Under the pieces are notes generated by a model. It saw only the letters and a list, made by a program, of their open reading frames with translations, had not been told where the DNA came from and made no database searches. This document shows, piece after piece, positions 11,001 to 21,751 of a stretch of 64,000 nt of DNA. The position numbers and the translations under genes were made by a program. Origin of the DNA: Emiliania huxleyi CCMP1516 (Eukaryota; Haptophyta; Isochrysidales; Noelaerhabdaceae); the NCBI RefSeq assembly GCF_000372725.1, contig NW_005198966.1:440247-504246 (forward strand), in the 5' to 3' direction. Within the stretch, counting starts at the first letter, position 1. Each line of letters begins with the position of its first letter.

Positions 11001-11200
11001 CTTGTACAGCCTCCTCGCATAGTTGGCCGCGTCGACAAACGAGAGCACGCCTGCTCGCGGCAAGGGAAGTGAGGGAAACACGTAGGGCGGTGTCAGCCTC
11101 GGCCGCGCGGCGAGGGAGCTCGCCATAGATGAGCAGCAGGAGCGCCTCGAGGAGGCAGCTGAAGATGAGCAGCCGCTGCGACATCGGGAGCCGCTCGAGC
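8001..11200 (-). CDS. SRCR-domain, seven-helix receptor part of the receptor-PLC fusion
   Basis: The first exon (from 11200, behind acceptor CTGTAG) carries a hydrophobic anchor, SQRLLIFSCLLEALLLLIYG. Then follows an extracellular-looking region with CPLECDGDGCD and several N-x-S/T sites. An SRCR domain spans about 10530-9900: VGAVRLVGVYG, VACRQLGYEHGW, PVAWLGGVGCEGGEASVGDC and VTLVGC. A 89-nt intron (9466-9378) joins SPASK to FYVPLQHV in frame. About seven hydrophobic helices follow: LSLALLVFI, LIACVVVVSVAWGY, FVAVVISVLVAFVY, IFVCLLYTAATAL, VVTYCIIAADVLVLFL, YTALAFVVALGLLM and YVLFFACVAVFRVVLLV. The last helix is joined by a 75-nt GT-AG intron (8120-8046) to a 45-nt exon, YALREDIKRTPAAAR, which splices in phase to the PH exon of the PLC. 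I infer one receptor-enzyme. The helix count is by eye. Confidence 0.65.
8045..8075 (-). repeat. hairpin 3' splice-site element
   Basis: The gene strand reads CGCCTCTTGACACC...GCTGTGAACAG, then exon GTACGCC (start of the YALRED exon). It is the 3' end of the 75-nt intron 8120-8046. Confidence 0.75.
8281..8366. repeat. 11-bp intron array
   Basis: Units of the type CTGCATCTCGG and CTAGATCTCGG lie between the sixth and seventh helix exons of the receptor. Confidence 0.75.
8501..8535 (-). repeat. hairpin-like 3' splice-site element
   Basis: The gene strand reads CGCCTCGTCACGC...GCTGTGAACAG, then the exon for RYFTLATARSRY. Confidence 0.7.
8710..8860. repeat. 15-bp intron array
   Basis: About ten units of GAGGCGTGTGCTGTG and variants lie between the fourth and fifth helix exons of the receptor. 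Longer and less constant than the 10-11-bp arrays. Confidence 0.85.
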
Positions 11201-11269
11201 CTACAGGCGCCACACGCCCGCGCACTCTCTCGAAGGCGGTCGCGCGCATGCGGCCCCGCCGTGCGACGA

Positions 11270-11360
11270 AGCCGCGCGCCAGCTCAGAAAGCGACTCTCG
11301 GCGAATCTCGGCGAATCTCGGCGAATCTCGTCTACTCTCGGCGAGCTGCGCGCCAGCTCA
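11270..11360. repeat. 10-bp intron array between 17-bp direct repeats
   Basis: Three units of CGAATCTCGG (11298-11328) lie between AGCCGCGCGCCAGCTCA (11270-11286) and AGCTGCGCGCCAGCTCA (11344-11360), one mismatch. Confidence 0.85.
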
Positions 11361-11479
11361 AGAAGCTCGATCCCGTCTCGACAAAGACCTGGTAGCCCGC
11401 ACTCGGCTGGGCCTCCGCGGCGCCCGCGAGCTTGCGCAGCCTAGCAGATGGCACCAGTCCCGTCGGTGCGGCGGTGTCG

Positions 11480-14388
11480 CCGTCCAAACACTCTCTTGAG
11501 CAGGGGCAGGGCAGGGGGTGGGGCGGGCAGCAACATCGGACCCGTCTATAGAAGCCAATCTCGGCAGGGGGTGTCTGGGAAGTGTCTAGGAGGTGTCGGG
11601 TGTGTCAGGAGGTGCGCAAGAGTCTCGGACGTGTCAGCAGGTGTCTAGGGGCGAGCGCTCGCCTGGCAACCCTCTCTCGCACCAGCCTCATGAGAGGCGC
11701 CTGGTCGTGCTGCAGCAGCTGCGAGGCGGGCAGCGCCTGCATCCCGTCGCCGAGCAAGCTGTCGACCTTGATGCCGAGCTCGGGCCACTCGATTGCCACG
11801 TCGACCTGTCGCGCGCGCACACACGCGGTGTGAGGGGGGGGTGCTCTCTCACGGCGAGGGCCCAATCGAGCCGCCGCAGTCTCACCAGCTGCTGCCGCCG
11901 CCCGCTGCCGCCCGAGGGGACGAGCGCTCCCGTCTCGTCGCCGCTGCCCTCGTCGAAGGAGGACATCCGGCCCGAGAGGGAGATGCGGCCTAGAGGAAGG
12001 GCCGGAGAAGGGTCGGAGAGGCGTCCCGGTTGCCGAAGGAGTGCGTCCACCCTCAGAGGCGACCGGAGCCGAAGCGTCCTGAGAGGCGGGCCGACGAGTA
12101 GCGGCCGGAGATTCCTACGGCGCCACGGCTCCGAGGGACACTCACGAGACGCCACCCACACCCCTGTGGGGGAGAGCGGCGCGAGGGAGGAGGGGCCGGA
12201 GAGGACGGAGCTTCCGAGAGAGTCCATCGCGGACGACATCCGCTCGGCGAGCTGTGAGAGCCGACGCCGCGCCTAGGAAGGGTCCGAGAGAGGGGTCCGA
12301 GCCCGCGCTCCTGCTCGACCCTGCGAGAGCTGGCGAGCTCCTTGGAGGACTCGGCGCCGGCGCACGCGCCCTGCACCGTCGCCAGCTCGAGGCCTGCGTC
12401 GCTGGCGGCGGCGTCCCCCCACCCTCGCCGCGCCTCGCCGCCGGCCAGCACGCGCTTCGGAGGGCTCCGGTCCGGCGGGCTGCACCCGGTGGCGGACGGG
12501 TGGGGCGCCAGCCCGGAGGAGCTGCGGCGGGCCGCGAGCTTCGCTCGGCCGAGGGAGGGCTCGCCTGTGTCACAGCGGGGAGGTGTGAAGAGAGAGTGCG
12601 AGAGAGAGAGAGCAGAGGCGCGGGGTCCCAAAAGACGGCTCGCCGAGGTCGCCGCCGCAGGAGGCGAGGGCGTGCAGCTCCTTGAGGGCATCGCACAGCT
12701 CGGCACTGCCGGCGATGCGGCGGGTCGTGCACGACGTCACCGACACGATGAGGCGCTGCCGGCCGCCGCTCGCGCTGCGCAGGCTGCTGCTCCCTCCGCT
12801 GCCCGGAGGGGTGGAGAGGTCCGCGCCGGCGGCCGGCTCTGCGGCGGCCGACACCGCCCCGTGCGGGAAGCGCGGCATCGACCCGAACCCGCGCGGGGTC
12901 AGCGAGCCGATCCGCCGGAACGGCTCCTGCAGCAGAAAGCGGCGCGTCCCCCCCGGCGTCTTGCCCAGCTCCGCCGGCGGCGAGGGCCCGCCGCCCGCAG
13001 CCGCGCGCTCTGCGGCGTCGCGCGGGGCAAAGAAGCGGCCCCCCCCTCCCCTCGGCCCGACGAGGGGGCGACCCCCGCCACCGTGCGTCCTCTGCGCACG
13101 CGCGCCGCCCTCCCCCGCCACCCGGACACGGGGTGGGTACCCACAGCCGGCGCCTGCTCCAGGCTGCCCTGCTCCAGGCTTCCTGCCGAGCTCCCTCGCG
13201 CTCTCCGCGTCGTCGGAGGAGCCGTCGAGGGAGGAGCGGCGGAAGAGCTCGTCCTACGAGGAGAAGGGCCGCGGCTCAAGGACAAGTGCCGAGCCGAGGA
13301 GCGGCGGCAAGAGCTCGGCCTCGGGGATGAGGGAGGCGGAGGAGAGGTTGCGCAGCAGCTCCGGGTTAGTCACGTCCTCGTCGAGCAGGCTGCGCCGCGG
13401 CGTCTCCCGCTCGCTCGACTTTTGGGAGCCGGCAGACGTCTGCAGGCTGAGCGGAGTCAGCCGCTGCGCCTGCAGGCCGAGGCGAGGTGAGGCGAGCTGA
13501 GCCGAGGTGAGCCGAGGTGAGCCGAGGTGAGCCGAGAGGAGCCGAGAGTTGCCGAGAGGAACGAGAGGAGCCGAGATGAGCCGAGATGGGCCGAGACTGG
13601 CCGAGATGAGCCGAGATCTTTCCGCCGCTGCGCGCCTGGAGGTGCGAGCCCGGGGTGGAGCGCTCGGAGAGGATGGGAGACAGCCCCGCCCCTCCGGCCA
13701 CGAGCACCGCGTCCGCCGGCGGCGGCGCAAGCGGCGGCGGCGGCACTGTTTGCGGAGCTGGGAGCGGCGGAGGCTGCAGCATCATTGGCGGCGGCAGGGG
13801 CTGCGCCATCGGCGGCGGAGGCTGAAGCCTCTGCGGCGAGCTGAAGGGGGAGGGGGTCGGTCGGGAGGTGTCATCCGCCGAGCTTGCCAACGAGTTCCTC
13901 GGCGAGCCGTCCATAGAGCTCGCGCGACAAGCCGAATACCTCGCGCCGGCCGCCTGGCCCGCCGCGTGCAGCGAGGCGAGACCGGCTGCGGCAGTGGCCG
14001 ACGGTGCGGCCGCAGAGGGGGGAGTGAAGAGGTTGAGGAGATGACACTGCGGCGGCCCCTCGCCCGTTCGGCGGCGGCCGCCGCCGCCCGCACTGACCTC
14101 AGCTCCTGCCGGCGCATACAGGTCCACGCCGCCAGGTTCGCTCGATCGATAGAAAGGGCTCGCCGACACTTTGGCAGAGCTGCACGGGGTGGCGGCGGCC
14201 CTCTGCTTGAGCAAGGCGTGGTTCTCCTCTCGCAGCCTGTCGGCCTCATCCCTGAGAGCATCAAGCTGCTCACGCAGCAGCGCCGCCTCGCCGCCGGCTG
14301 CGAGCGAGCGGCGCGGCGTGAGCCGAGGCGGCGACGCGTCGAGGCCGCCAAGCCGCGGCCAGCGCGGCCGCGGAGGCGTGTCGGCCAT
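11480..14388 (-). CDS. Ser/Pro-rich coiled-coil reading region, possibly the 5' part of the receptor gene
   Basis: The reading frame starts with ATG at 14388. Its first about 90 residues include a basic Pro-rich leader and a clear coiled coil (LLREQLDALRDEADRLREEN). Later exons are rich in Ser, Pro and Gly. Recognisable exon-like pieces are RFLLQEPFRRIGSL (about 12960-12915), LIVSVTSCTTRRI, LGRISLSGRMSSFDEG (about 11990-11940) and VDVAIEWPELGIKVDSLLGDG (about 11805-11745). LVPSARLRKLAG (about 11465-11430) runs to VFVETGSSFL just above the intron preceding the receptor anchor exon. No family is recognised and exon borders are mostly unresolved. Strand, spacing and open phase allow it to be the cytosolic N-terminus of the receptor-PLC gene, but a separate gene ending near 11.5 kb is equally possible. 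Confidence 0.45.
12562..12596 (-). repeat. hairpin 3' splice-site element
   Basis: The gene strand reads CTCTCTTCACACCTCCCC...GCTGTGACACAG, then GCGAGCC. Same family as 6757-6789. Confidence 0.65.
13477..13617. repeat. 10-bp intron array
   Basis: GAGGTGAGCC units grade into GAGATGAGCC units across 140 bp in the coiled-coil region. Confidence 0.8.
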
Positions 14389-16200
14389 GAGCAGCGGAGG
14401 AGGGCGGGAGAGGCGCAATCGGGGCCGAAGAAGGGAGGCGGCTCGTCTCGGAAGAAGGGAGCATCCAGCGGAAGTCAAGGCCTGAGAGGACAGCAACCTG
14501 AGCACTCTGCATTGTTTTTCTTTTCTCGACCACCTTCTTCTCCTCGCCGGGCAAGCGAGATTGCTAGAGGTGGAGCAAGCCTGCTCTAGCCTCGCATGTT
14601 CCTTCCTGCCGTCACTCTGTTGTTTGTTGTGCCCTTGTTTGTTCTCTTGGCACCGTGGAGTGCTGGGGGGGGCGACAGGGAGAATGTGGCCCTGAGTTAT
14701 GTGTACGCCAACTCAGGGTGTGTGGCAGCCAGCTGGCTGTGTGTCTTGTGAGCCTGTTTGTGTCTGTGTGTCGCTCGTTGGGCTAGAGCAGGGTTTCCGG
14801 AAAACAAAAAGGAAAGGGGTTAGTCCTGTCTGAGGAGGGGGGGGAGAGACGGAGAGGAGAGTCACTGAGCCTTGGCACCAGCCAGGCAGTTGTTTGGCCT
14901 TGGCATCAGCCGGGCATGTTGTTGATTTGGCCTTGGCATCAGCCCTGGCGGGCGGGCACGCGGGACATGCACAGATACGCCAAGGGGCGCAGCGCCGACA
15001 ATCACGGCGGTGATTGTGGCGCAGGTGGGGGGACGGGAAGTCCGTCGGCGTTGCCGGGGGCCCAAGGAAGCGCGAGGGAAAAATTCCGCCGCTGAGGGCG
15101 CTCGTGCGGCAATAGCCGGGTGGAGGGGGGAGCGTGCCGGACGGGGCGTCGTCGCGCCGTCCGATGGTCTGCTGCCCCACGCAGCAACCGTCGGGCGACG
15201 ACCCGGGGGCCAAAAACCCGGCGACGACGGCGCTCTGGATGGGGCGTGACCTCCTGCCTCCAACCTCCTTCCTTTTTGAGCAGGTGTGACGCCGCGCGAG
15301 CGACGCTCCGAGATCGCCCGAGATAGCGCGGCGCGGCGGTGGGTGAGGCGGGGTGGGGTGGAGAGGCGTGGCGTGGAGCTCCGAGATCGCCCGAGATCGC
15401 GCGAGATCGCCCGAGATCGCGCGGCGCGGCCCGAGGCGAGGTGGATGGGTTGGGAGCGAGGGGGCGGAAGTGATCAGTGCGGTAGAGGGTCAGCTCGAGG
15501 CGCGTGAGCCGGACTTGTGAGCCGGACCACCCCCTCTTGTTCTCTGCGTTGTTGAGCCAGGACTCAACATACTCGGGCTGTTGCCATCCCAAACTGTCAC
15601 TCCCCTTTCTCCCGGCCGGGGTGGGGCGCGCGCGGGGGCGGCGGGTGTGAGGGATGTCTGTGAGCCCGAGAGCGATATGCCATGTCCGCCTTGCGTGTTT
15701 TCATAACATCGAAGGCTAAGCTCAAAAGGAAAACAGAGGGTCCCCAGCACTTTGCGTTTCCGGAAATTTCCAGGGAAAACAGAGGGTGTTTGGTGCTCCA
15801 TTCTGGAAACTCGCGAGTTTCCCTGAGTCTGAGAGCTGGTCTGGGGCAAAATCTGAGGCAAAATTGAGGAAATCGACAAAATACCCAGGCGGTCGCAGGG
15901 TAAGTTCCAGGTATCACTCAGCGCCCAAAATTTGACGATTTCCACGGAGTTTTCCCGGGAAAATAGAGAGGAAAAGAGAGGGTGTTGTAGAGAAAAAAGG
16001 AAAGGAAAACAGACGGGGTGCGAGAGGCAAACCTGCTCTAGCCCAAGTCGCTCGTGCGTGTGTCGTCATCATCTGTCTAGCGTCCACCCATACCGCGTTG
16101 GTGTCCAGTCCAAGCCTGGCTGTTCTTCACCTTTCTACCTACCTACCTCTGTCTCTCTCGCCCTCCCGAATCGCTGGCGAGTATATATCATCTTTGTTTC
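14389..16200. other. gene-poor stretch between opposite-strand genes
   Basis: I see no gene. 14500-14560 is a T-rich leader that could hold the promoter of the minus-strand unit. 15296-15425 holds CGAGATCGCC arrays, partly duplicated. 15660-16030 is clearly lower in GC, with TTTCCGGAAATTTCC and GGGAAAA motifs, and may be an inserted or regulatory segment. The short open frames here show no family motif. Confidence 0.45.
15296..15425. repeat. CGAGATCGCC array
   Basis: Two blocks of CGAGATCGCC, each ending in GCGCGGCGCGGC, are separated by a GGTGGGGTGG segment. Confidence 0.75.
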
Positions 16201-16247
16201 TACTCTCGTCGCGATCAACGTCCCCATGCCACGAACAACGCTGTAGC

Positions 16248-16695
16248 TTGCCCATCGGAGTTTCCTCGCCGAGCACGCCGCCGCCCGCCCGCCTCCTCGA
16301 CCTCCCCACCGACCTCCTCGGTGTCCTCGTGCGCGTCGTCTCTCGCTGCGACCCCCCCGACATCGCTCGCGTCGCGGCCGTCTCGCTGCTCTTTCACGCC
16401 TCGCTCGCGGTGGAGGGCATCCGCTTGTGGGCGCAAGAGCGCGGCTTCGATCTGCCGGTGCTGCCAGATGGCGAGGTCTGCGCTGTGCGGTGGCTGTGCT
16501 ACGCTGCGCTGCTGTGCGAGTCCACACCGTGCAACCCGCCGGCGAGGGCGGCGGCAGGCCTTCAGCACAGCCTCTTCATTGACGGTGAGGGGCGGCTCTC
16601 GTCGTGCGGCTCGGCGCCGCACTACAACCTAGGGCTGCTTGGCCATGGCGAGGGCGTGACGCGGCAAACACGCCGACCCGCCTCCCGTCAAAGAG
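16248..16695 (+). pseudogene. F-box/RCC1 gene, N-terminal fragment
   Basis: The fragment encodes an F-box (LLDLPTDLLGVLVRVV, IARVAAVSLLFHASL), the conserved spacer RLWAQERGFDLPVLP, and the first propeller phrase SLFIDGEGRLSSCGS. A two-base loss in CGGCAAACACG (CGGCTCAACACG in the sister copy at 120-175) shifts the frame near 16663, and homology stops about 16695. The remaining propeller repeats lie on the opposite strand at 17005-17745. The upstream frame (from ATG 16098) has no homology to the family and is probably leader. It is a broken gene, not a short functional one. Confidence 0.75.
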
Positions 16696-17004
16696 CGCAG
16701 TACAGGGTGGTGGCGGGGGCCGCGCGGCGAGCCTCCACTGCAATACTTCGTATAAACATAATATCACGTCACGGGTCACTTACCACTAGCGTTGCAGAAG
16801 AGGAAACGTAGTCGTAGATGTGTACGAGCTACTACGCTCTCGACGCACGCACAAGAAGTGCTTCTATTGTTCTAATGTACCGTGCTCTGCTGTCTCGGAC
16901 CAGACTAGCACGGGTGGCGCGTCGCTCTGCGCAGGCGGACCCTGCCAAGCCGCTTCGACGATCGCCTGCGTGGTGCGGCCTGGCGGACGCCGGCCGCGCG
17001 GCCC
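16696..17004. other. breakpoint segment of the inverted RCC1 gene
   Basis: This stretch lies between the head-to-tail reversed pieces of one F-box/RCC1 gene. It has lower GC near 16740-16870 and no coding homology. Confidence 0.5.
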
Positions 17005-17745
17005 TCACACACCCAACCGCTCCGGTGCCCACGCCTCTATCTTCTTGGGCAGAAGCTGGTTCGACAGGTCATCTCCGTGGCCTAGTTTGCCACCTCCTAG
17101 GGCCCCCCCTCCCCCCTTGCCCCAGGTAAAGACAGCGCCGTCGGAATTGGTGGCGATGGTGTGGTCGCCACCAGCCGACACAGCGACCATACACCGCCCA
17201 CCAAAGGCGTCGACCTTCTTGGGCAGCAGCTGGTTCTGCTGGTCGCCGTGGCCCAGCTTGCCACAGCCTCCACAGCCCCAGCTCCAGACGGCGCCGTTGG
17301 CGGTGAGGGCGAGGCTGTGCCGCCGTCCAGCCGACACAGCGACGACGCGCTGGCCAGCCAAGGCCTCGACCTTCTTTGGCAGCAGCTGGGTCTGCTCGTC
17401 GCCGTGGCCCAGCTGGCCATAGCCTCCACCAGCCCAGCTCCAGACGGCGCCGTCGGCGGTGAGGGCGAGGCTGTGGTGGGCACCAGCCGAGACAGCGATG
17501 ACGCGCCGCTCCGCCAAGACCTCGATCTTCTTCGGCAGCAGCTGCTGCTGCGTGTCGCCGTGGCCCAACCGGCCAGAACTTCCACTGCCCCAGCTCCAGA
17601 GGCTGCCGTCGGCGGTGATGGCAAGACTATGGACCAGCCCAGCTGACACAGCGACGACGCGCCGGCCAGCAAAGGCTTCGACCCTCTTGGGCAGCAGCTG
17701 GTGCTGCTGGTCGCCGTGGCCCAGCTTGCCAAAGAGTCCTTACGC
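17005..17745 (-). pseudogene. F-box/RCC1 gene, inverted propeller fragment
   Basis: On the minus strand this reads about five RCC1 repeats and the family's C-terminal phrase LLPKKIEAWAPE. It begins abruptly inside a repeat (GLFGKLGHGDQQHQLLPKRV) with no F-box or start codon. The last repeat has a Gly-rich insertion (GKGGGGALGGG) but the frame is open from 17745 to the stop at 17005. Together with 16248-16695 it accounts for most of one gene, so an inversion with breakpoints near 16.7 and 17.75 kb is the simplest history. Confidence 0.75.
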
Positions 17746-17849
17746 TAGGCTCCAGGAGGCTGCAGACACCGACACGCACACTAGATACCTAAACTATGGC
17801 CGAAGATGGGCGGCGAGATGCCGCGGGCGCCTCGAGAGCAGTATGAGTA

Positions 17850-18570
17850 GGGACGGGCGAGGGAGGAGGGGCGCTGACCACGGGCGACTACGAGTCGAAG
17901 GTTCGAGGACGACTACTCGCCGCCTGGGTCGTTTGGGGCGCGCGGCTCCGTCGAGGACCGGGCGCGCCCCTTACCCGGCGCGGCGTAGGTCCCACTCTGA
18001 CGTATAGAGGGGAGGCACGGACAACGGCCCAATTCATCAATTCCACTCATCTTCTGGTGCCTAGCCCCGTGCAGCGGCGGTCCGGCAGGCTGCCCCCAAG
18101 GCCCCCTGGGCCGCTGCGGGTTTTGGAGTTATGCTTTGGCACAGCTTCGGCGATGGCGGCCCCTCTCTGGGGCTTGCATAGGCGGGCAGTCTCCCCCGCT
18201 GGTCTCCTCATTCCCTTTTTTCTTTTTCTTTTGAGAGCAGGACGCCGGGTTTGTCTTGTATGTGCGTGTCGGGCCGGGGTGTGAGCGAGGGGCAGAAGGG
18301 GCGGGGGCGTGCGGGGCAGAGGCCCAACGTCGGGCGGCTTGTCGGGGTCCGGAGCATTCGAGGGGGGAACGAGGAGGGGAGAATGGGCGGTCGGCGTCGG
18401 GGTAGAGCAACAGGCGCGTACGGGGTAGCCGTCACTCTCCCGCCTCAAAAGGGCGGGGCTGTCCCGGAAAGTGAGAGACGCCGGGCAGCGTGGCGCATTA
18501 CTGAACCCTCCCATACGTGCTCGTACTCCTCCTTCGCTGTCCCATCTCCTCGTCTCTTTCCCGCCTGGGC
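17850..18570. repeat. inverted repeat C, left copy
   Basis: This 0.7-kb sequence recurs inverted at 21752-22483. Shared landmarks are GGCCGCTGCGGGTTTTGGAG and GTCTCCCCCGCTGGTCTCC. The copies flank the ankyrin/MSS51-like gene. Confidence 0.85.
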
Positions 18571-18718
18571 GGGGCGGTGGGCGGGCGCGCGGTGCGGCAT
18601 GGCGTGTGCGTGTGCGTGACTGCAACGGAGGACAGCTCGCAGAGGACCATTGGGTTTGTACTATTAACAACGAAGGCGCTCTCAAAAACAAATCAATTTT
18701 CCTCATCATTGCAATTTC

Positions 18719-20889
18719 ATGCAGGACCTGTCGTTGGTCTCACCCTTTCGACCCGGCGTCGGCGCCGGCACACACGTGAAGCTACTGACGTCCACGGAGC
18801 TGAACGGCGCGCTTGGCGTCGTCGAGAGCGCTGGGAGCGGTGAGCGCGTCATCGTGCGCTTGGCCGCTGGCGGCCGGCGCAGCATTCGCCGCGACTCGCT
18901 GGAAATCGTCGCCGCCTACCAGCCATTCGGACCGATGGTGCTCGACGCGATCGAGAGCGAGGGCGACCTCAGCGCCGTCGCCACGTGGCTCGCAAGCGGC
19001 GGCGACGCCAACGCACCCTTCTCTGCTCTCGGCGCAGTAGGCATGGTCATGATGCAAAGGTACGCCGGCGCGACGCCGCTCATGGTCGCCTGCGGGTCTG
19101 GCGCCTTTCGCAAGGTCGGGCCGACTCGCATGGAGCCCGTCGTCAAGATGCTGCTCGACCATCGGGCCGACCCAAACAAAGCAGCCCCCGACGGCTGCAC
19201 CGCCTTTGTTGCAGCGTGCCAACAGGCTGGCAACTTTCCGATTTGCGCGCTGCTGCTGAAGTACGGCGCTGACGTCGACGCGATGTCGCCGCCCGGCGCC
19301 GTTGCGCCCAACAGCCAGTCCGCGCTGGTGACCGCCGGACTCGCCCGCAACGCGCCCGGCGTCTTCCTACTTCTGCGTGCGGGTTGCGACCTGCACTTGG
19401 CCGATAGCGAGATTGCAGACGCCATGGCGATGCTAACGCCGCGCGCACCAAAGGGCAAGGTGTCCATTCATTGTCCTTCTGGACGGTCCGAATTGTCGAC
19501 CGAAGTTCGGTGAGACCTCCATGTGTCTTTACCATCTAGGTGCTCCCACCGCTCCCGCCGGGCATGCGCGAGTCGATCGCTCGCTCGTCGAAGGCGTTCC
19601 TCTGGGACAGCATTGTCCTCCACAAGAAGGAGGGCCTCAAGCGCACGGCCTCCCTTGGCGTGGACAGCGCGTGGCTCTACCGTGCGGTGCGAAACGTGAG
19701 GCTCATCGACCCGTCGGACGAGCACGCCGACGGCTGGTCCGCGCTCCGCGCGTTTGTCGTACGCGAGGGGCTGATGCTCGGCGGCCTGATGCACTGGCAG
19801 CCGCCTGGGCCGCCGCGCTGGCCGGAGGCTGCCTATGCGCAGCCGGGCCTGTCCACTAGCCAGCGCGCCGAGCTCAACGCGGGGCCTCCTCCATGCGAGC
19901 TTATCTGGCACGATCGGATGCCGCAGGCCGTTCGCCACCAAATCCTCTCGTACCTCTCCCGGCCGCTGCTGATCTACCACGCGTGTTGGATGCAGCTCGG
20001 CGACTCCCTCTACCGCCGCACCGAGCCGATCACGCTCCACTTTCTCGGGTGGGCCAGCGTCGCCTCGACGGCGGGCTTCGAATTCGATCAGGCTGGCACA
20101 CACAAAGAGATTGGCGAGTGCTGGGCGCCGACGTTGCGCCGCCTTTTCCCGCTCGTGGAGAGCTTCCATCTGTGCGGCTTTGGGCCCGAGGCACCACGGC
20201 ACGAGGCGAGCTTCCTCGACGGCTGGCTCCGCCTCTCGCTCTGTCCGGGCCTGTACGAGGTCTCGGCGCACGACGTGCCGACCGTCACTATCGCGCCGCT
20301 GCCGGCGATCTGGGACGCCGTTTGGCCCGAGGAGGGAGGCACGGTCCGCTTCTCGGGCGGCGACGTTGACCGGGCCAAGCTGCGTCGTGCGGCGACGAGC
20401 GCCTTTTCGGAGCACGTCATGCACACAAGTGAGCACGACATGCACGGCCACCGGACCGTGCCGTTCGCGGCGCTGTGGCGGCCGACCTTTGAGGCGCTGC
20501 GCGACGCTGGCCGGCCGGTCCTCCTCACCCACAACGACAGCGTCGAGGAGCAGCTCTCGGTCCAGAACCTCCGCGCTCTCGCTGGCGACGCGACCACCCT
20601 CCTGCACACCTCGCGTAACCCGTACCCGAACCCGGGCGGCGTGCGCGTGGGCAACAAGTACAGCGCGGCCGTGACCAGGCGGTTGCGCATCGAGGCGGAT
20701 CCGAGCATGGGCGGCGCTGACTTGGAGGGCATCGAGCGCGTGAAGGCGAATGTCGTCGAGATGGACATCCGCAAGCACCCGTTCAACAAGTATGTGGACG
20801 ACCCATCGTGGTTCCTCGACGTGGACGAGGTCCAGAGCGGAAAGATGCGCGTCGGCATGGACGTCCGCCTGCTGTGGTTCCAGGGCTGA
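18719..20889 (+). CDS. Ankyrin-repeat protein with MSS51-like C-terminal domain
   Basis: Two exons, 18719-19459 and 19540-20889, are joined by an 80-nt phase-0 intron (AAG|GTGTCC ... CATCTAG|GTG), giving 696 residues. Residues about 15-60 form a small beta-rich domain common before ankyrin repeats in algal proteins. Ankyrin repeats follow: GATPLMVACGSG, VKMLLDHRADPNKAAPDGCTAF and CALLLKYGADVDAM. The second exon contains ITLHFLGWAS and LFPLVESFHLCGFGPE. These resemble the C-terminal domain of MSS51 and MYND-finger proteins, though no MYND finger is visible. The function is unknown, with protein interaction likely. TTTCATGCAG right before the start could instead be a splice acceptor, so an upstream exon is possible. 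Inverted repeat copies lie on both sides. Confidence 0.75.
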
Positions 20890-21751
20890 GGTGACGAGCG
20901 GCGCGTGCAATATGGTACGCCCCGGGGCCTGGAGCGGCCGCACACTGCTCGGTACCCCCCCTGCACAACTACCCTGCTGCTGGGGGGGGGGGGGGGGGGG
21001 TGTTTTACCCCCCCAACAAAACCCTTTTTCTTGGGGGGGGGGGGGGCCCCACCCCCCCCAGCAGCAGAGCGCACTGGACCCAGCTCTCCCGCCTCTTCGC
21101 CGCCGCCCCCCCCTCCACCCTCGGCTCGTGTTTGAGCGGTACGCTCGAGGCGGTTGTGTTCACCGCGCCTTCGAGCCCAATACACCTTTGTCGTGTCGAG
21201 TGCTGGCGTTTTACAACACTTGTGACCATGTGAGTCTCTATCTTGTAATTTCCGGTATCAATCGAGTGTAGAAGAAGAGTTTCAAAGCCAGTTTCGGTGG
21301 GGATCTGGATCGGCGTCGAGTACACAAGCGGGATGGCCGCCACTCGAACCAACCCGCAAGCGGGCGTACGAACCGCGAGCGGCTCGCACTCGTGCATATC
21401 CAGATATATGTGTGCACTCGTGGCACGCCAGAGGCGTCCGACAGCGACACAGACGGCGCCGGGGACAGACGGCGCCGGGGAAATTGGTCTCGACGTGGAC
21501 GTGACGGCGCCGTCGGCGAGAAACGACAGGCGGCCCGTACGGAAGGATGGGGTGGAGGGTGGGCGGTGTCGATGTTGTGTAGATTGGGCGCGTGCTGCTG
21601 CCGGCGAGAGGGGGTGCGAGGAGCCTTGTGACTTGCATGGGGCTCTCTTCACGGCGTCATCCACGGGACGAGGACCCCTCTAGAAAATACTTCGAAACAC
21701 GCCTAATATTTGCGGACAGCGCATCCAAGTGGCCGCCATCATTGTCAATGC
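20890..21751. other. intergenic with paired G and C runs
   Basis: Long G runs (about 20983-21000 and 21036-21047) alternate with C runs at 21008-21014 and 21052-21060, and can fold together. No gene is seen. A further open frame at 21300-21680 lacks any recognisable motif. Confidence 0.5.
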
